Assembly (NCBI GenBank): GCA_004557195.1
Contig: SFER01000008.1
Span: 1 to 24,596 of the forward strand
Direction: 5' to 3'
Origin: Bacteroidales bacterium
GTDB taxonomy: Bacteria; Bacteroidota; Bacteroidia; Bacteroidales; Muribaculaceae
DNA: 24,596 bases
The position numbers were made by a program, and so were the translations under genes. Below the pieces are notes generated by a model. That model saw nothing but the letters and a program-made list of their open reading frames with translations. It was not told where the DNA came from and ran no database searches. The stretch's first letter is position 1. Every line of letters starts with the position of its first letter. Positions 15,865 through 24,478 of this stretch are shown one piece after another.

Positions 15865-17430
15865 ATGAAGAAAATATCATTAATTATATCATTGTTGTTC
15901 TGTCCCATGATGCTTATGGCACAGGCAGCACCCGACGCATTGACTATCTCGGAGCCCGACATGAGAGGAACGGCGCGCTTCCTCGGAATGGGTGGAGCAT
16001 TTGGCGCTCTGGGCGGCGATATCTCGGTGCTAAACCAGAATCCCGGCGGTATAGGCATTTACCGCAGTTCGGATATCGCACTCACGCTCGACATCGATTT
16101 TCAAAGCTCAAAAGCCCCGGGTAGCGGTTCGTTGAGCCAGACAAAATTTGATGTGAACAACGTGGGATATGTCGGAGCATTCAAAACCGGAAGCGATGTG
16201 TTGCCATATTTCAACTTAGGATTCACCTACAACCGTTCCAAGTCGTTCAACCGCCACACCACAGGCAGTTTCGCGCTTGGCACCTCGGTTTCAAACCTCA
16301 TAGCGTCATACACAACAAACGGAAACTACACCGAGGCGGATTTGATGTACACCGACAGCTATAATCCATACGCAGGGAGGGCTCCGTGGATAAGCATCCT
16401 CGCATACGACGCCTTTATGATTTCACCCAACAATCAAGACGGCTTCAACGGCTTGTTTGGCAGAGGCACATCGGGTTATGGCACCTTTGAGACCGTAGAG
16501 GAGGGGCACATCGATGAATATTCGATAAATTTTGGAGGCAACTTGTATAACACAGTGTATTGGGGTATGGGTTTCGGTATAACCGATACCGACTATCGCT
16601 CTTACACCTATTACGGCGAGGACCTCAACAACGCATTTCTCACCGATGAAGATTATGTAACCACAATCGGTGATGCGCAGACCGGACTTGAAAACGTAAC
16701 CCGTGTATATGGCTCGGGATTCAACTTCAAGATGGGTGTTATCGTTAAGCCTATCAACGAGTTGAGATTTGGTCTCGCATTCCACACACCAACCTACCAT
16801 TCATTGAAAATGGAAAGATACTCGGTGGCAAATTACAACTATTCCAATGGATACAACGGCTCGAGAGAAGCCGACGACGGATATGTGGCGGAATCGTGGT
16901 ATAAGCAGAGCACACCATGGCGTATTATCGCCAGTGCAGCCGCTGTGGTTGGCGGTCAAGGAATTGTGAGCGTCGATTATGAGTGGAACGATTACACTTC
17001 AATGAAAATCTCGAGCGATGATGGTTTTGAATACATCGACCTTACCGATAACATCAAGCACTATTACAAAGCAACAAACACAGTGCGTGTCGGTGCTGAG
17101 TATCGTGTAACTCCCGGCTTCAGTGTGCGCGCAGGATATTCCTACACAACATCGCCGGTTAACGACGACCTCTTCAACAATCGCGTAGGCGTTGTTACCG
17201 CCGGAACCGAATTGAGCTATATGCTCCCCAAAAACAAGCAATCGATGTCGGTGGGCATGGGCTATCGCTATAAATCGTTCTACACCGACCTCACTTACAT
17301 GATTAAGAAAAGCGAAGTGGAGTATCACGCCTTCTCGCCCGATATTTATGGCGAAGATTTCGAGTCTCCGTCGGCATTGCTCGACAACAAAAACCACAAT
17401 ATCGTGTGGACCATCGGTTTGAGATTCTAA
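15865..17430 (+). CDS. OmpP1/FadL-family outer membrane transport protein
   Basis: A 521-residue outer-membrane barrel with a signal peptide (residues 1 to about 19, MLMA before Q20). Just after it comes the block RFLGMGGAFGALGGDISVLNQNPGGIGIYR, the hallmark N-terminal hatch of OMPP1/FadL/TodX transporters in Bacteroidetes. Alternating aromatic strands follow, and the chain ends in Phe (WTIGLRF), the usual barrel-assembly signal. FadL-type proteins carry hydrophobic compounds such as fatty acids across the outer membrane; the substrate here is unknown. The ATG at 15865 is chosen because it begins a normal signal peptide; the frame is open back to 15826. It is probably co-transcribed with the low-complexity protein gene and ends at the terminator at 17452-17484. 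Confidence 0.88.
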   Translation: MKKISLIISLLFCPMMLMAQAAPDALTISEPDMRGTARFLGMGGAFGALGGDISVLNQNPGGIGIYRSSDIALTLDIDFQSSKAPGSGSLSQTKFDVNNVGYVGAFKTGSDVLPYFNLGFTYNRSKSFNRHTTGSFALGTSVSNLIASYTTNGNYTEADLMYTDSYNPYAGRAPWISILAYDAFMISPNNQDGFNGLFGRGTSGYGTFETVEEGHIDEYSINFGGNLYNTVYWGMGFGITDTDYRSYTYYGEDLNNAFLTDEDYVTTIGDAQTGLENVTRVYGSGFNFKMGVIVKPINELRFGLAFHTPTYHSLKMERYSVANYNYSNGYNGSREADDGYVAESWYKQSTPWRIIASAAAVVGGQGIVSVDYEWNDYTSMKISSDDGFEYIDLTDNIKHYYKATNTVRVGAEYRVTPGFSVRAGYSYTTSPVNDDLFNNRVGVVTAGTELSYMLPKNKQSMSVGMGYRYKSFYTDLTYMIKKSEVEYHAFSPDIYGEDFESPSALLDNKNHNIVWTIGLRF

Positions 17431-17451
17431 CAATTAATAATAACAATAAAC

Positions 17452-17484
17452 AACATAGGGAGCGATGCGACTCCCTATGTTTTT
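17452..17484 (+). terminator. Intrinsic terminator after the OmpP1/FadL gene
   Basis: AACATAGGGAG (17452-17462) and CTCCCTATGTT (17471-17481) form a perfect 11-bp stem with an 8-base loop, followed by a T run (17480-17484) and more T-rich sequence. It closes the unit that begins at the sigma-54-type site. It also rules out the in-frame ATG at 17465, which lies in the loop, as a start for the next gene. Confidence 0.85.
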
Positions 17485-17506
17485 GTATTTTGCGACACAA
17501 TTATTT

Positions 17507-18832
17507 ATGAGAAAGACTGTAATTCTTCTAACGTCAATTCTGCTTTCGGCGCTGGCATTTGCCGGATTTGCTTCAACTTCGGCGGAAATTGTAAGCCGAA
17601 AGGAAACCGCCACATTTTGGCGCTACAACTTCAGATACGAGACCACCGATGTCGATGGTAAGACTCCCATTGTGCTCTCAGCCGCCATTTTCATGTCGCG
17701 ACAGGTTCACGACAAGGAGTACAAAGCGCCAGGGTGTGCGATACTAAATCACTACACTATCACAGGCAACTGCGAAGCACCCACTAATGTCTATGGAATC
17801 TTCTCTTTCGAGGGATTTTTGCAGCAATCCAATTATTTCATCGTTGAGTCGGATGGAATCGGTTTCGGCATAACATCCAAGCGGAGTCAGCCATATCTGT
17901 CGGGCAGGGTAACCGCCCGCAACAATATCGATGCGTTTATTGCCGCGCGTAGTTTGCTCGCTGCCGAAGGCTTTGAATTTGGCGATATCGTGCTCAATCT
18001 CGGTTATTCACAAGGCGGACATTCCGGAATGTGGGTGTCGAGGCTTGTCGAGGAGGGGTACCGTGCGGAGGAGTTGCCGCGGATTGATTTAGCGATGCTT
18101 GGCGGAGGTCCGTATGACCTTCAGGCGACCTACAACCAAATTGTAGATTCCCAAAACTCACTCTATCCTGTTGCAATACCGCTGATTGTGGGCGGATACT
18201 TGAGTAGCGAAGGTGCAAATGCAAAATATGAGGATTTCTTTCTCCCCGATTTTGTGATGCGTCTTCCACAATGGTTTGAATCAAAGGAAAGCTCCTCGGG
18301 AGAATTGAATGGGCAAATATGTTACGTATTTGGAGGGAGCAGAGAAAACGGGGTGGCTGTTTCTTCGTTTGTGAGTGCCGATTTCCTTAACCGAAATAGC
18401 GATTTGATGAGGCGCATGTCGGCGTGGCTCGACGAAAACTCGCTTGTGAGCTCGGCTTGGTGTCCGTCGAAGACCGAAAGAATGGCTTTCGTGCACTCCC
18501 GCATCGATGAGGTGGTTCCATATATCAACATGGAGAGTCTCGCCGGTTTTTTGAGCGCCAATGGCTATGACAACTTCGCAGTGATAGACAACAGCGAGCG
18601 CAGCCACACTCAAACCGGCATGATGTATGTAATGGCTGTGTTGCAGCAGTTGGAAACATATCAGCCGATGCGACTTGCCGCCGCCAATATCGATTATCAC
18701 AACTCTCCACAACTGTTTGATGTCGAGGATGCCGAGGGGAATCAAGTGATGAGCGGTGTAACCGTAGCCGAGATATATCAATCGCTGCCATCGGGCGAAT
18801 ATTCCATCAATGGCTTCCCATTCTACAAATAA
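17507..18832 (+). CDS. Secreted alpha/beta hydrolase (lipase / prolyl-peptidase-like)
   Basis: A 441-residue protein with a signal peptide (residues 1 to about 19, LSALAFA) and an alpha/beta-hydrolase core. The nucleophile elbow GYSQGG has Ser168, an acid is likely in HSRIDEVVPY, and the His is likely in SERSHTQTG, an order typical of the fold. Segments such as FIVESDGIGFG, and the long insertion after the nucleophile, resemble secretory lipases and related exported esterases, but I cannot fix the substrate. The ATG at 17507 is chosen over 17465 because the latter is inside the terminator loop. It lies downstream of the OmpP1/FadL gene but behind the terminator, so it is probably its own unit; a one-base-short -7 sequence (TATTTTG, 17486-17492) is the only promoter candidate. 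Confidence 0.82.
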   Translation: MRKTVILLTSILLSALAFAGFASTSAEIVSRKETATFWRYNFRYETTDVDGKTPIVLSAAIFMSRQVHDKEYKAPGCAILNHYTITGNCEAPTNVYGIFSFEGFLQQSNYFIVESDGIGFGITSKRSQPYLSGRVTARNNIDAFIAARSLLAAEGFEFGDIVLNLGYSQGGHSGMWVSRLVEEGYRAEELPRIDLAMLGGGPYDLQATYNQIVDSQNSLYPVAIPLIVGGYLSSEGANAKYEDFFLPDFVMRLPQWFESKESSSGELNGQICYVFGGSRENGVAVSSFVSADFLNRNSDLMRRMSAWLDENSLVSSAWCPSKTERMAFVHSRIDEVVPYINMESLAGFLSANGYDNFAVIDNSERSHTQTGMMYVMAVLQQLETYQPMRLAAANIDYHNSPQLFDVEDAEGNQVMSGVTVAEIYQSLPSGEYSINGFPFYK

Positions 18833-18855
18833 TCTGTTATTGTAATTCGGATTGT

Positions 18856-18887
18856 CTTGGTAGATTCGATAACAATTATTAATTTTG
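18856..18887 (+). promoter_or_regulatory. Probable Bacteroidetes-type promoter for tamB
   Basis: CTTG (18856-18859, three of four bases matching TTTG) and TAATTTTG (18880-18887) are separated by 20 bases. The -7 element matches fully. The leader to the ATG at 18936 would be about 40 bases. Confidence 0.5.
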
Positions 18888-18935
18888 TAGTTTGAAAGTG
18901 TGAGAACAATTGCTCAGCCCGCTTTTTGAATTGTA

Positions 18936-21900
18936 ATGAAGGTATTGTATCAGATATACAGGGTGTTAAGAAGCATCATAGTTTCTGTCGTGCTTAGCGC
19001 GGTGGGGCTTTTTTCGGTGTTTTACCTTTTGCTGATAATGCCCGGGGTGCAAGATAGCGTGAGAAAAGTGGGGGAGAGTGAACTCACAAAACTCCTTCAT
19101 GTGCCTGTGAGCATCGGGCAAGTGTCGATAAAACCGTTTAATCGGGTGTCGCTCGAAGATGTTATGGTTGCCGACGAGAAAGGCGACACTATTCTCAAAG
19201 TTGGAGAACTCGGTGCCGGTATGAGCATTTACAACCTCATTACCAAGCGCAGATTGGTGTTTACCTATGCCGAGATAATTGACATCGATGGCAGAATATG
19301 GCGCGACTCGGTTGGCGCCCCGTTGAACATTCAGCCGATAATCGATGCATTGTCAAAGAAAGATGACAAGAAGGAGCCGGCAAAATTCGATGTCAAAATC
19401 CACAATGCTGTGATTCGTCGCGGCAGGGTTTCCTATGATGTGCTCGACAAGCCGATTATTTCCGACCGTTTTGACGCAAACCACATCGGTGTGGAGAATT
19501 TCACTGCCGATATATATTTCCCTAAAATCAGGAACAATGACTTTGAGGTGAATGTCAAGCGCCTCGCTCTGCGTGAAAAGAGCGGTTTTCGCCTCGACAA
19601 ACTCTCAGCCGATGTCGTTGTCAATGACACTTTGGCGGCATTACGCCGATTCCGGATGGAGCTTCCCAACAGCCTTATTTGTCCCGAAGACATAGAGTTG
19701 CGATATTCCTCGCTGGCAAATATAAAATCGGAAATCAAAACCTTGCCTATTCGTCTCCGTTTCCCGAATTGCTACGTCGGAATGAACGATTTCGCTTGTT
19801 TCAATCCGATGCTCTCACGATTTGAAGAGCCGCTGGTGTTCTCCTTTGCGGTAGAAGGCTCGCTCAACGACTTGCATATCCCGGTGCTGAAATTGGGAAA
19901 AGAGGATGCATCGCTTGGAATCTCAATTTCGGGAAATGTCTCGGGATTGCCCGACAATGATTTGCACTATTCATTCCCTCATTTCGATGTGAGTGCCACA
20001 AGCAGCGAAATTGTGAATTTGGCGAATTGTTTTTCTCCGCTCAAGGAGAAAGTCGCGGGAATCATTGAGAATTGCAAGGCGATACACTTGAACGGCTCTG
20101 CATCCGGCTCGGCAACAGCGGCTAAATATGTGGGAACCGTTTCGACATCAGTAGGCAACCTCGCCATCGACGCTTCGGCGCATTTCAACAAAGAGAGTAA
20201 GCGCAACACATTCTCCGGAGCACTTTCAACCGGGAATTTCAACCTCGGCACTTTGCTCGGAAACAACGACCTCGGTGCATTGGCACTTGCCATGAATGTC
20301 GATGTTGCTCTCGCCGGGAAAAAACTGGATGGCACATTTAATAGCGACTTGAATTATTTCGACTATAAAGGTTATCGCTACAATAACATTTCAGCCGACA
20401 TCTCGCTCGACCGAAACCATTGCGAAGGGAAACTGTTTGTCGGTGATGAGAATGTCGAGATAATTGCCGACGGCGCTCTCGACTTGGCAGCCGAGAACAC
20501 TTCGCTCGATTTGGAGGTGGATGTGGCGAAGGTGGATTTCTCTAAGATTAACCTATGGAAGAAATTCCCCGACAAAGTGCTTAGTTTCAATGCTTCAGCC
20601 AAACTCGTAGGAAATAATCCCGATAATATTACCGGAAATATTGCTCTTGAGCGACTTCATTTCGATTCCCTGCCCGGCACTGAAAATCTGCTCGATTCAT
20701 TCACACTCACCGTTGCCGATGAGGAGCAAGGGAAGGTGGTGAGGCTGAATAGCGACTTGATAAATGGAACTATCGAAGGAAAATACACTTTACGCACTAT
20801 CGCAGGTGAGTTTAACAACATATTCTACACGATATTCCCATCTTTGTTTGCCGCGGCGCCGCAACAGGTCGAGGATTGGAACAACGATTTCATGTTTGAT
20901 TTCACCATTAATCCCGACAACCGCATTCTCGACCTATTTAAATCCCCGATAAGGATTGCCGACCGCATGACTTTAGTGGGTGCGGTGAACACTTCCACTC
21001 AAAGTTGCTGGGCAAACCTTGATGTGCCATACCTTGTTCAGAATAACAAGAAGGTAATCGAGGCTTCGTCGTTGCGTCTCACTGTCGATGGCGCACAAAA
21101 TGCCTGCTCGCTTTCGGCGCGCACCAAGATGCCGAATAAAAAGGGTTTGATGCTCGTAACCGCCGATATAACAGGCGTGAACGACCGAATCGACACCGAT
21201 TTCGGTTGGAATATCAGCAATGCACACAACTATTCCGGAAATGTTAACCTCTCAACGCTCATTTCGCGCGATGAGGAGTCGAACATTGCCGCTACAGTGG
21301 ATGTAAATCCTTCAAGGGTGTATATCAACGATACATTGTGGTGTGTAAATCCGGCAAAAATCGAGTATTCGGGCAAACGCATCACCGTTGACGACCTTCA
21401 GGTGCTGTGTGATAAACAGTTTGTGAAAATAGATGGAATCGTGTCGGATAATCCCGACGAGATTATCAATGTGGCTCTCCGTGATATAGATTTGGACTAC
21501 ATTTTCGAGACACTCGCTATAAACAATGTAACATTCGGCGGGCGTGCAACGGGCGATTTCTCGGCATCGAATCTTCTCTCAAAGACTCCGAGCATACAAA
21601 CACCAGGGCTTGCTGTCAGCGGCATGAAATACAATGGCGCTATCCTCGGCGATGCGATTATCCAAAGTGAATGGCTCAACGACACCAAGGGAATATCGCT
21701 CAATGCTGATATATCTCAGCCGAATGGCTCGATGTCGTATGTGCGCGGTGCTATCTACCCACTCGCCGACTCGCTCTATCTCGATTTTGATTGCAATCAT
21801 CTCGATGTGAGATTTTTGCAGCCTTTTATGGCGGCATTCACCTCTAAAATCGGAGGAAATGCAAGCGGACACGGCACACTTTATGGCAATTTCAAGCGCA

Positions 21901-23462
21901 TCAACTTCTTCGGTAGGATAAAGCCCGAAGACTTCAAAATCAAGATTGACTATCTCAACACGGAATACACTACCAACGATTCTATAATAATACTCCCAGG
22001 CGACATTGCCCTGAAAGATGTTACTATCCGCGACAAAAATGGCAAGACCGCACAACTCAACGGTCACATTAGGCATGAAGATTTCCATAATGCCGAGTTT
22101 GACCTCGCAATTACCCAGGCGAGTGAACTGCTCTGTTTCGACACCGATGAAACCATTGAACCGATATGGTATGGCACAATCTATGGCAATGGTAGTGCAT
22201 TCATCAAAGGGGAGCCGGGAATCCTCAATATTGATGTGAATATGAGCACCGCTCCTTCGAGTAAATTCACATTTGTGCTCTCCGACAGTAAGGCTGCAAG
22301 CGACTACAACTTTATCACAATAACCGACCGCAATGCCAAACCTGTGGAGGTGGACACCGTCCCGGAAATTATTCGGCGTGTGCGTGCCAAAGTTGATGAT
22401 AACAAATCAACTCCGACAATCTTCAACCTTAATCTTAATGTTGAGGCTACAACGCAGGCGCAGATGATTCTCGTAATGGACCCTGTTGCCGGAGACCGTA
22501 TCCGTGCAAATGGCTCCGGCACGTTGCACTTGTCTTATAATTCTGCCGATGATGATATCCGAATGAATGGCAAATACACCCTCGATAAAGGTGACTACAA
22601 CTTCACTCTCCAAGATATTATCATTAAGGACTTTACTATCCTCAAGGATAGTTTCATTCAATTTGATGACGACCCGCTTGATGCCGAACTCGGTATTTCC
22701 GCAGTATATGCTGTGAATGCCAACCTTACCGACCTCGATGAGTCTTTCGCTCAAGACAAGGATATGAATCGCACCAACGTGCCGGTTCAAGCCGTGCTTA
22801 ATGTTACAGGCAAGATGACAAATCCGGAGGTTAATTTCGACCTCAATTTCCCCACTCTCACTCAGGATGCCATAAGAAAGGTGAAGAGTATTGTTAACAC
22901 CCAGGATATGATGAACCGACAGATTATCTATCTCCTTGCTTTGAGCCGCTTCTACACCCCCGAATACACCGGTGCACAGTCGCAGAACAACGAACTTACA
23001 TCGGTGGCTTCTTCGACAATCTCGTCGCAACTTGCCAACATTCTCGGTCAGGTGAGTGAAAACCTCTCCATCGCGCCTAATTTCCGCTCCAATAAGGGCG
23101 ATTTCAGCGATATCGAGGTGGATGTGGCACTGTCGAGCCAGTTGCTGAACAACCGCCTGCTCATCAACGGCAACCTCGGCTATCGCGACAAGTCGCTAAA
23201 TGCCAATGGCTCTACATTCATCGGCGATTTCGATATCGAGTATCTGCTCACAAAAACCGGCAACATCAGGCTAAAGGCTTACAACCACTATAACGACCAG
23301 AATTATTACATAAAGAGCGCACTCACAACTCAGGGTGTGGGTGTGATGTTCAAGCACGATTTCAATCGTTTCTTTGATTTCCTCAAGCCGAAGAAAAAGA
23401 GCGTGCCAAGCGACACTGTCCCGGTGAGCACACTGCTGCGCCGCGAAGAAGTGGTGGAGTAG
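18936..23462 (+). CDS. tamB: TamB-like translocation/assembly module protein (DUF490)
   Basis: A 1508-residue protein with one N-terminal membrane anchor (about residues 13-34) and a very long beta-strand-rich periplasmic body without catalytic motifs. The C-terminal region, from about residue 1090 and including LDKGDYNFTLQDIIIKDFTI and FDDDPLDAELGISAVY, is the DUF490/TamB domain. Near the end it reads LNNRLLINGNLGYRD and IEYLLTKTGNIRLKAYN, as in other Bacteroidetes TamB proteins. TamB and its AsmA-like relatives bridge inner and outer membranes in outer-membrane protein insertion or lipid transfer. The size is within the range for this phylum. No TamA-type gene is adjacent. Its TAG stop is one base from the stop of the convergent outer-membrane barrel gene. 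Confidence 0.93.
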   Translation: MKVLYQIYRVLRSIIVSVVLSAVGLFSVFYLLLIMPGVQDSVRKVGESELTKLLHVPVSIGQVSIKPFNRVSLEDVMVADEKGDTILKVGELGAGMSIYNLITKRRLVFTYAEIIDIDGRIWRDSVGAPLNIQPIIDALSKKDDKKEPAKFDVKIHNAVIRRGRVSYDVLDKPIISDRFDANHIGVENFTADIYFPKIRNNDFEVNVKRLALREKSGFRLDKLSADVVVNDTLAALRRFRMELPNSLICPEDIELRYSSLANIKSEIKTLPIRLRFPNCYVGMNDFACFNPMLSRFEEPLVFSFAVEGSLNDLHIPVLKLGKEDASLGISISGNVSGLPDNDLHYSFPHFDVSATSSEIVNLANCFSPLKEKVAGIIENCKAIHLNGSASGSATAAKYVGTVSTSVGNLAIDASAHFNKESKRNTFSGALSTGNFNLGTLLGNNDLGALALAMNVDVALAGKKLDGTFNSDLNYFDYKGYRYNNISADISLDRNHCEGKLFVGDENVEIIADGALDLAAENTSLDLEVDVAKVDFSKINLWKKFPDKVLSFNASAKLVGNNPDNITGNIALERLHFDSLPGTENLLDSFTLTVADEEQGKVVRLNSDLINGTIEGKYTLRTIAGEFNNIFYTIFPSLFAAAPQQVEDWNNDFMFDFTINPDNRILDLFKSPIRIADRMTLVGAVNTSTQSCWANLDVPYLVQNNKKVIEASSLRLTVDGAQNACSLSARTKMPNKKGLMLVTADITGVNDRIDTDFGWNISNAHNYSGNVNLSTLISRDEESNIAATVDVNPSRVYINDTLWCVNPAKIEYSGKRITVDDLQVLCDKQFVKIDGIVSDNPDEIINVALRDIDLDYIFETLAINNVTFGGRATGDFSASNLLSKTPSIQTPGLAVSGMKYNGAILGDAIIQSEWLNDTKGISLNADISQPNGSMSYVRGAIYPLADSLYLDFDCNHLDVRFLQPFMAAFTSKIGGNASGHGTLYGNFKRINFFGRIKPEDFKIKIDYLNTEYTTNDSIIILPGDIALKDVTIRDKNGKTAQLNGHIRHEDFHNAEFDLAITQASELLCFDTDETIEPIWYGTIYGNGSAFIKGEPGILNIDVNMSTAPSSKFTFVLSDSKAASDYNFITITDRNAKPVEVDTVPEIIRRVRAKVDDNKSTPTIFNLNLNVEATTQAQMILVMDPVAGDRIRANGSGTLHLSYNSADDDIRMNGKYTLDKGDYNFTLQDIIIKDFTILKDSFIQFDDDPLDAELGISAVYAVNANLTDLDESFAQDKDMNRTNVPVQAVLNVTGKMTNPEVNFDLNFPTLTQDAIRKVKSIVNTQDMMNRQIIYLLALSRFYTPEYTGAQSQNNELTSVASSTISSQLANILGQVSENLSIAPNFRSNKGDFSDIEVDVALSSQLLNNRLLINGNLGYRDKSLNANGSTFIGDFDIEYLLTKTGNIRLKAYNHYNDQNYYIKSALTTQGVGVMFKHDFNRFFDFLKPKKKSVPSDTVPVSTLLRREEVVE

Positions 23463-23463
23463 G

Positions 23464-23946
23464 TTAAAACACGAATCCGATGCTCAGCGTGAATGAGCCG
23501 TTGGAGTAGTGGCGCAATACCGAGTATTTCGCTTCGGCTGCAAGTCGCAGAGTTGGAGTGGCAAAATATTCAAAACCGCCGCCCACATTCGCTCCAAAAT
23601 AGTTTTTGCGAGTTTCCTGCTCATCGGTTTCATTGAATTTCGCGCGCCACGATTGGTATGTTACACCGGCAAACGGGTAGAAATTGATACGCGTGTCCAT
23701 CTTTATCGGGAAATGGGCATTACCATTAAACTGGTAGCCGCTCACACCATTGTTCTTCATTTGGTATTGCAAGTCGGGTGCAATACGGAAATATTTCGAG
23801 AACCGATATTGGAAGAAAATCCCGGCTATGCAGTTTTCGTTGTAGGTGTTGTATCCGGCGCTTACGCCGATTGTCTTTTCTCCTTTTTGTGCCTGCATTC
23901 CAAGAGCCGACACTATTATCATCAAGGTTATGATTATCTTTCTCAT
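23464..23946 (-). CDS. Small outer-membrane beta-barrel protein
   Basis: A 160-residue protein with a signal peptide (residues 1 to about 19, GMQA before Q20), amphipathic beta strands rich in Tyr and Phe, a Gly-rich strand GANVGGGFEYF and a terminal Phe (SIGFVF). This is the profile of the OmpX/OmpA-barrel-like porin families of Bacteroidetes, with probably eight strands. The ATG at 23946 is chosen over the TTG at 23958 because it starts the signal peptide. It has its own promoter and ends one base from the tamB stop. The role is unknown; such barrels are possible but unproven clients of TamB. Confidence 0.88.
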   Translation of the reverse strand: MRKIIITLMIIVSALGMQAQKGEKTIGVSAGYNTYNENCIAGIFFQYRFSKYFRIAPDLQYQMKNNGVSGYQFNGNAHFPIKMDTRINFYPFAGVTYQSWRAKFNETDEQETRKNYFGANVGGGFEYFATPTLRLAAEAKYSVLRHYSNGSFTLSIGFVF

Positions 23947-23966
23947 GATTATTGTCAATTATATTG

Positions 23967-23998
23967 CAAACTTAATCAACACTTTTGATTTGCACAAA
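23967..23998 (-). promoter_or_regulatory. Bacteroidetes-type promoter for the small outer-membrane barrel gene
   Basis: On the minus strand TTTG (23995-23998) and TAAGTTTG (23967-23974) are separated by 20 bases, a full -33/-7 match that ends 20 bases before the ATG at 23946. Confidence 0.7.
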
Positions 23999-24019
23999 TT
24001 ATTGCCGATAAATATCGTG

Positions 24020-24035
24020 TAATTTTGTAATTTTG
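24020..24035 (+). promoter_or_regulatory. Tandem -7 elements upstream of crcB
   Basis: TAATTTTG occurs twice back to back (24020-24027 and 24028-24035), each copy matching TAnnTTTG. The second lies 21 bases before the crcB ATG. No clear TTTG is found at the -33 distance of either copy. Confidence 0.45.
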
Positions 24036-24056
24036 CACCACAAATAAGAAATATTG

Positions 24057-24416
24057 ATGATAAAAGATTTTTTATATGTAGGTGCCGGCGGTGCTTTGGG
24101 TAGTATTTGCCGCTATTCGCTCACCTTGCTTGCCGCTTCGCTACCTCAAGGCGGATTGTGTGCCACTATCGCCGCCAATGTAATTGGGTCGTTTCTGATA
24201 GGGATGGCAATGGTGTCGGCGCGTGGCTGCTATCTGTTTTGCGCAGTGGGCTTTTGTGGCGGTTTCACCACTTTTTCCACATTCTCCTCGCAGTCGTTAA
24301 AACTGCTCCAGAGCGGCGATTACTCTATGGCAATCGGATATATGGCGGCAAGCGTTCTGCTTTCGATTGCTTCGGTGGGGCTCGGGTGCTATGTAGGATC
24401 CCTAATCCGTAATTAG
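24057..24416 (+). CDS. crcB: Fluoride channel CrcB (Fluc)
   Basis: A 119-residue membrane protein with four hydrophobic helices that, as a dual-topology homodimer, lets fluoride leave the cell. Family signatures are visible: GGALGSICRY (residues 11-20), Asn41 followed by GSFLIG, and the central CGGFTTFSTFS (residues 67-77), whose Phe73 and Phe76 correspond to the pore phenylalanines and whose TTFS stretch is the sodium-binding break. The ATG at 24057 is preferred to the TTG at 24054. No fluoride riboswitch motif is visible in the 110 bases upstream. Its TAG stop (24414-24416) interlocks with the ancestral TAA of the cardiolipin synthase gene. Confidence 0.95.
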   Translation: MIKDFLYVGAGGALGSICRYSLTLLAASLPQGGLCATIAANVIGSFLIGMAMVSARGCYLFCAVGFCGGFTTFSTFSSQSLKLLQSGDYSMAIGYMAASVLLSIASVGLGCYVGSLIRN

Positions 24417-24478
24417 AGGATAGGGCTCATAAGCCGTGTTGTGGATTCCGCTATTCGTTGAAGCAACGGACGATGCCT
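24413..24478 (-). other. cls: Detached C-terminal tail of the cardiolipin synthase gene
   Basis: In frame after the TGA come 21 codons that read RHRPLLQRIAES and then TTRLMSPIL, followed by TAA (24413-24415 on the plus strand). The RP..xR..ES..RL.SPxL pattern is the conserved cardiolipin synthase C terminus. The tail shows no further damage, which suggests a recent G-to-A change (TGG to TGA; C to T at 24479 on the plus strand) or a sequencing error. Confidence 0.75.

Noticed and set aside
17465..17506. Upstream ATG for the secreted hydrolase
   Set aside because: It lies in the loop of an 11-bp terminator stem, and the ATG at 17507 gives a proper signal peptide.
23947..24056. Possible fluoride riboswitch before crcB
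   Set aside because: No GGCGATGG-like conserved core or pseudoknot partner is visible; the stretch is AT-rich promoter DNA.
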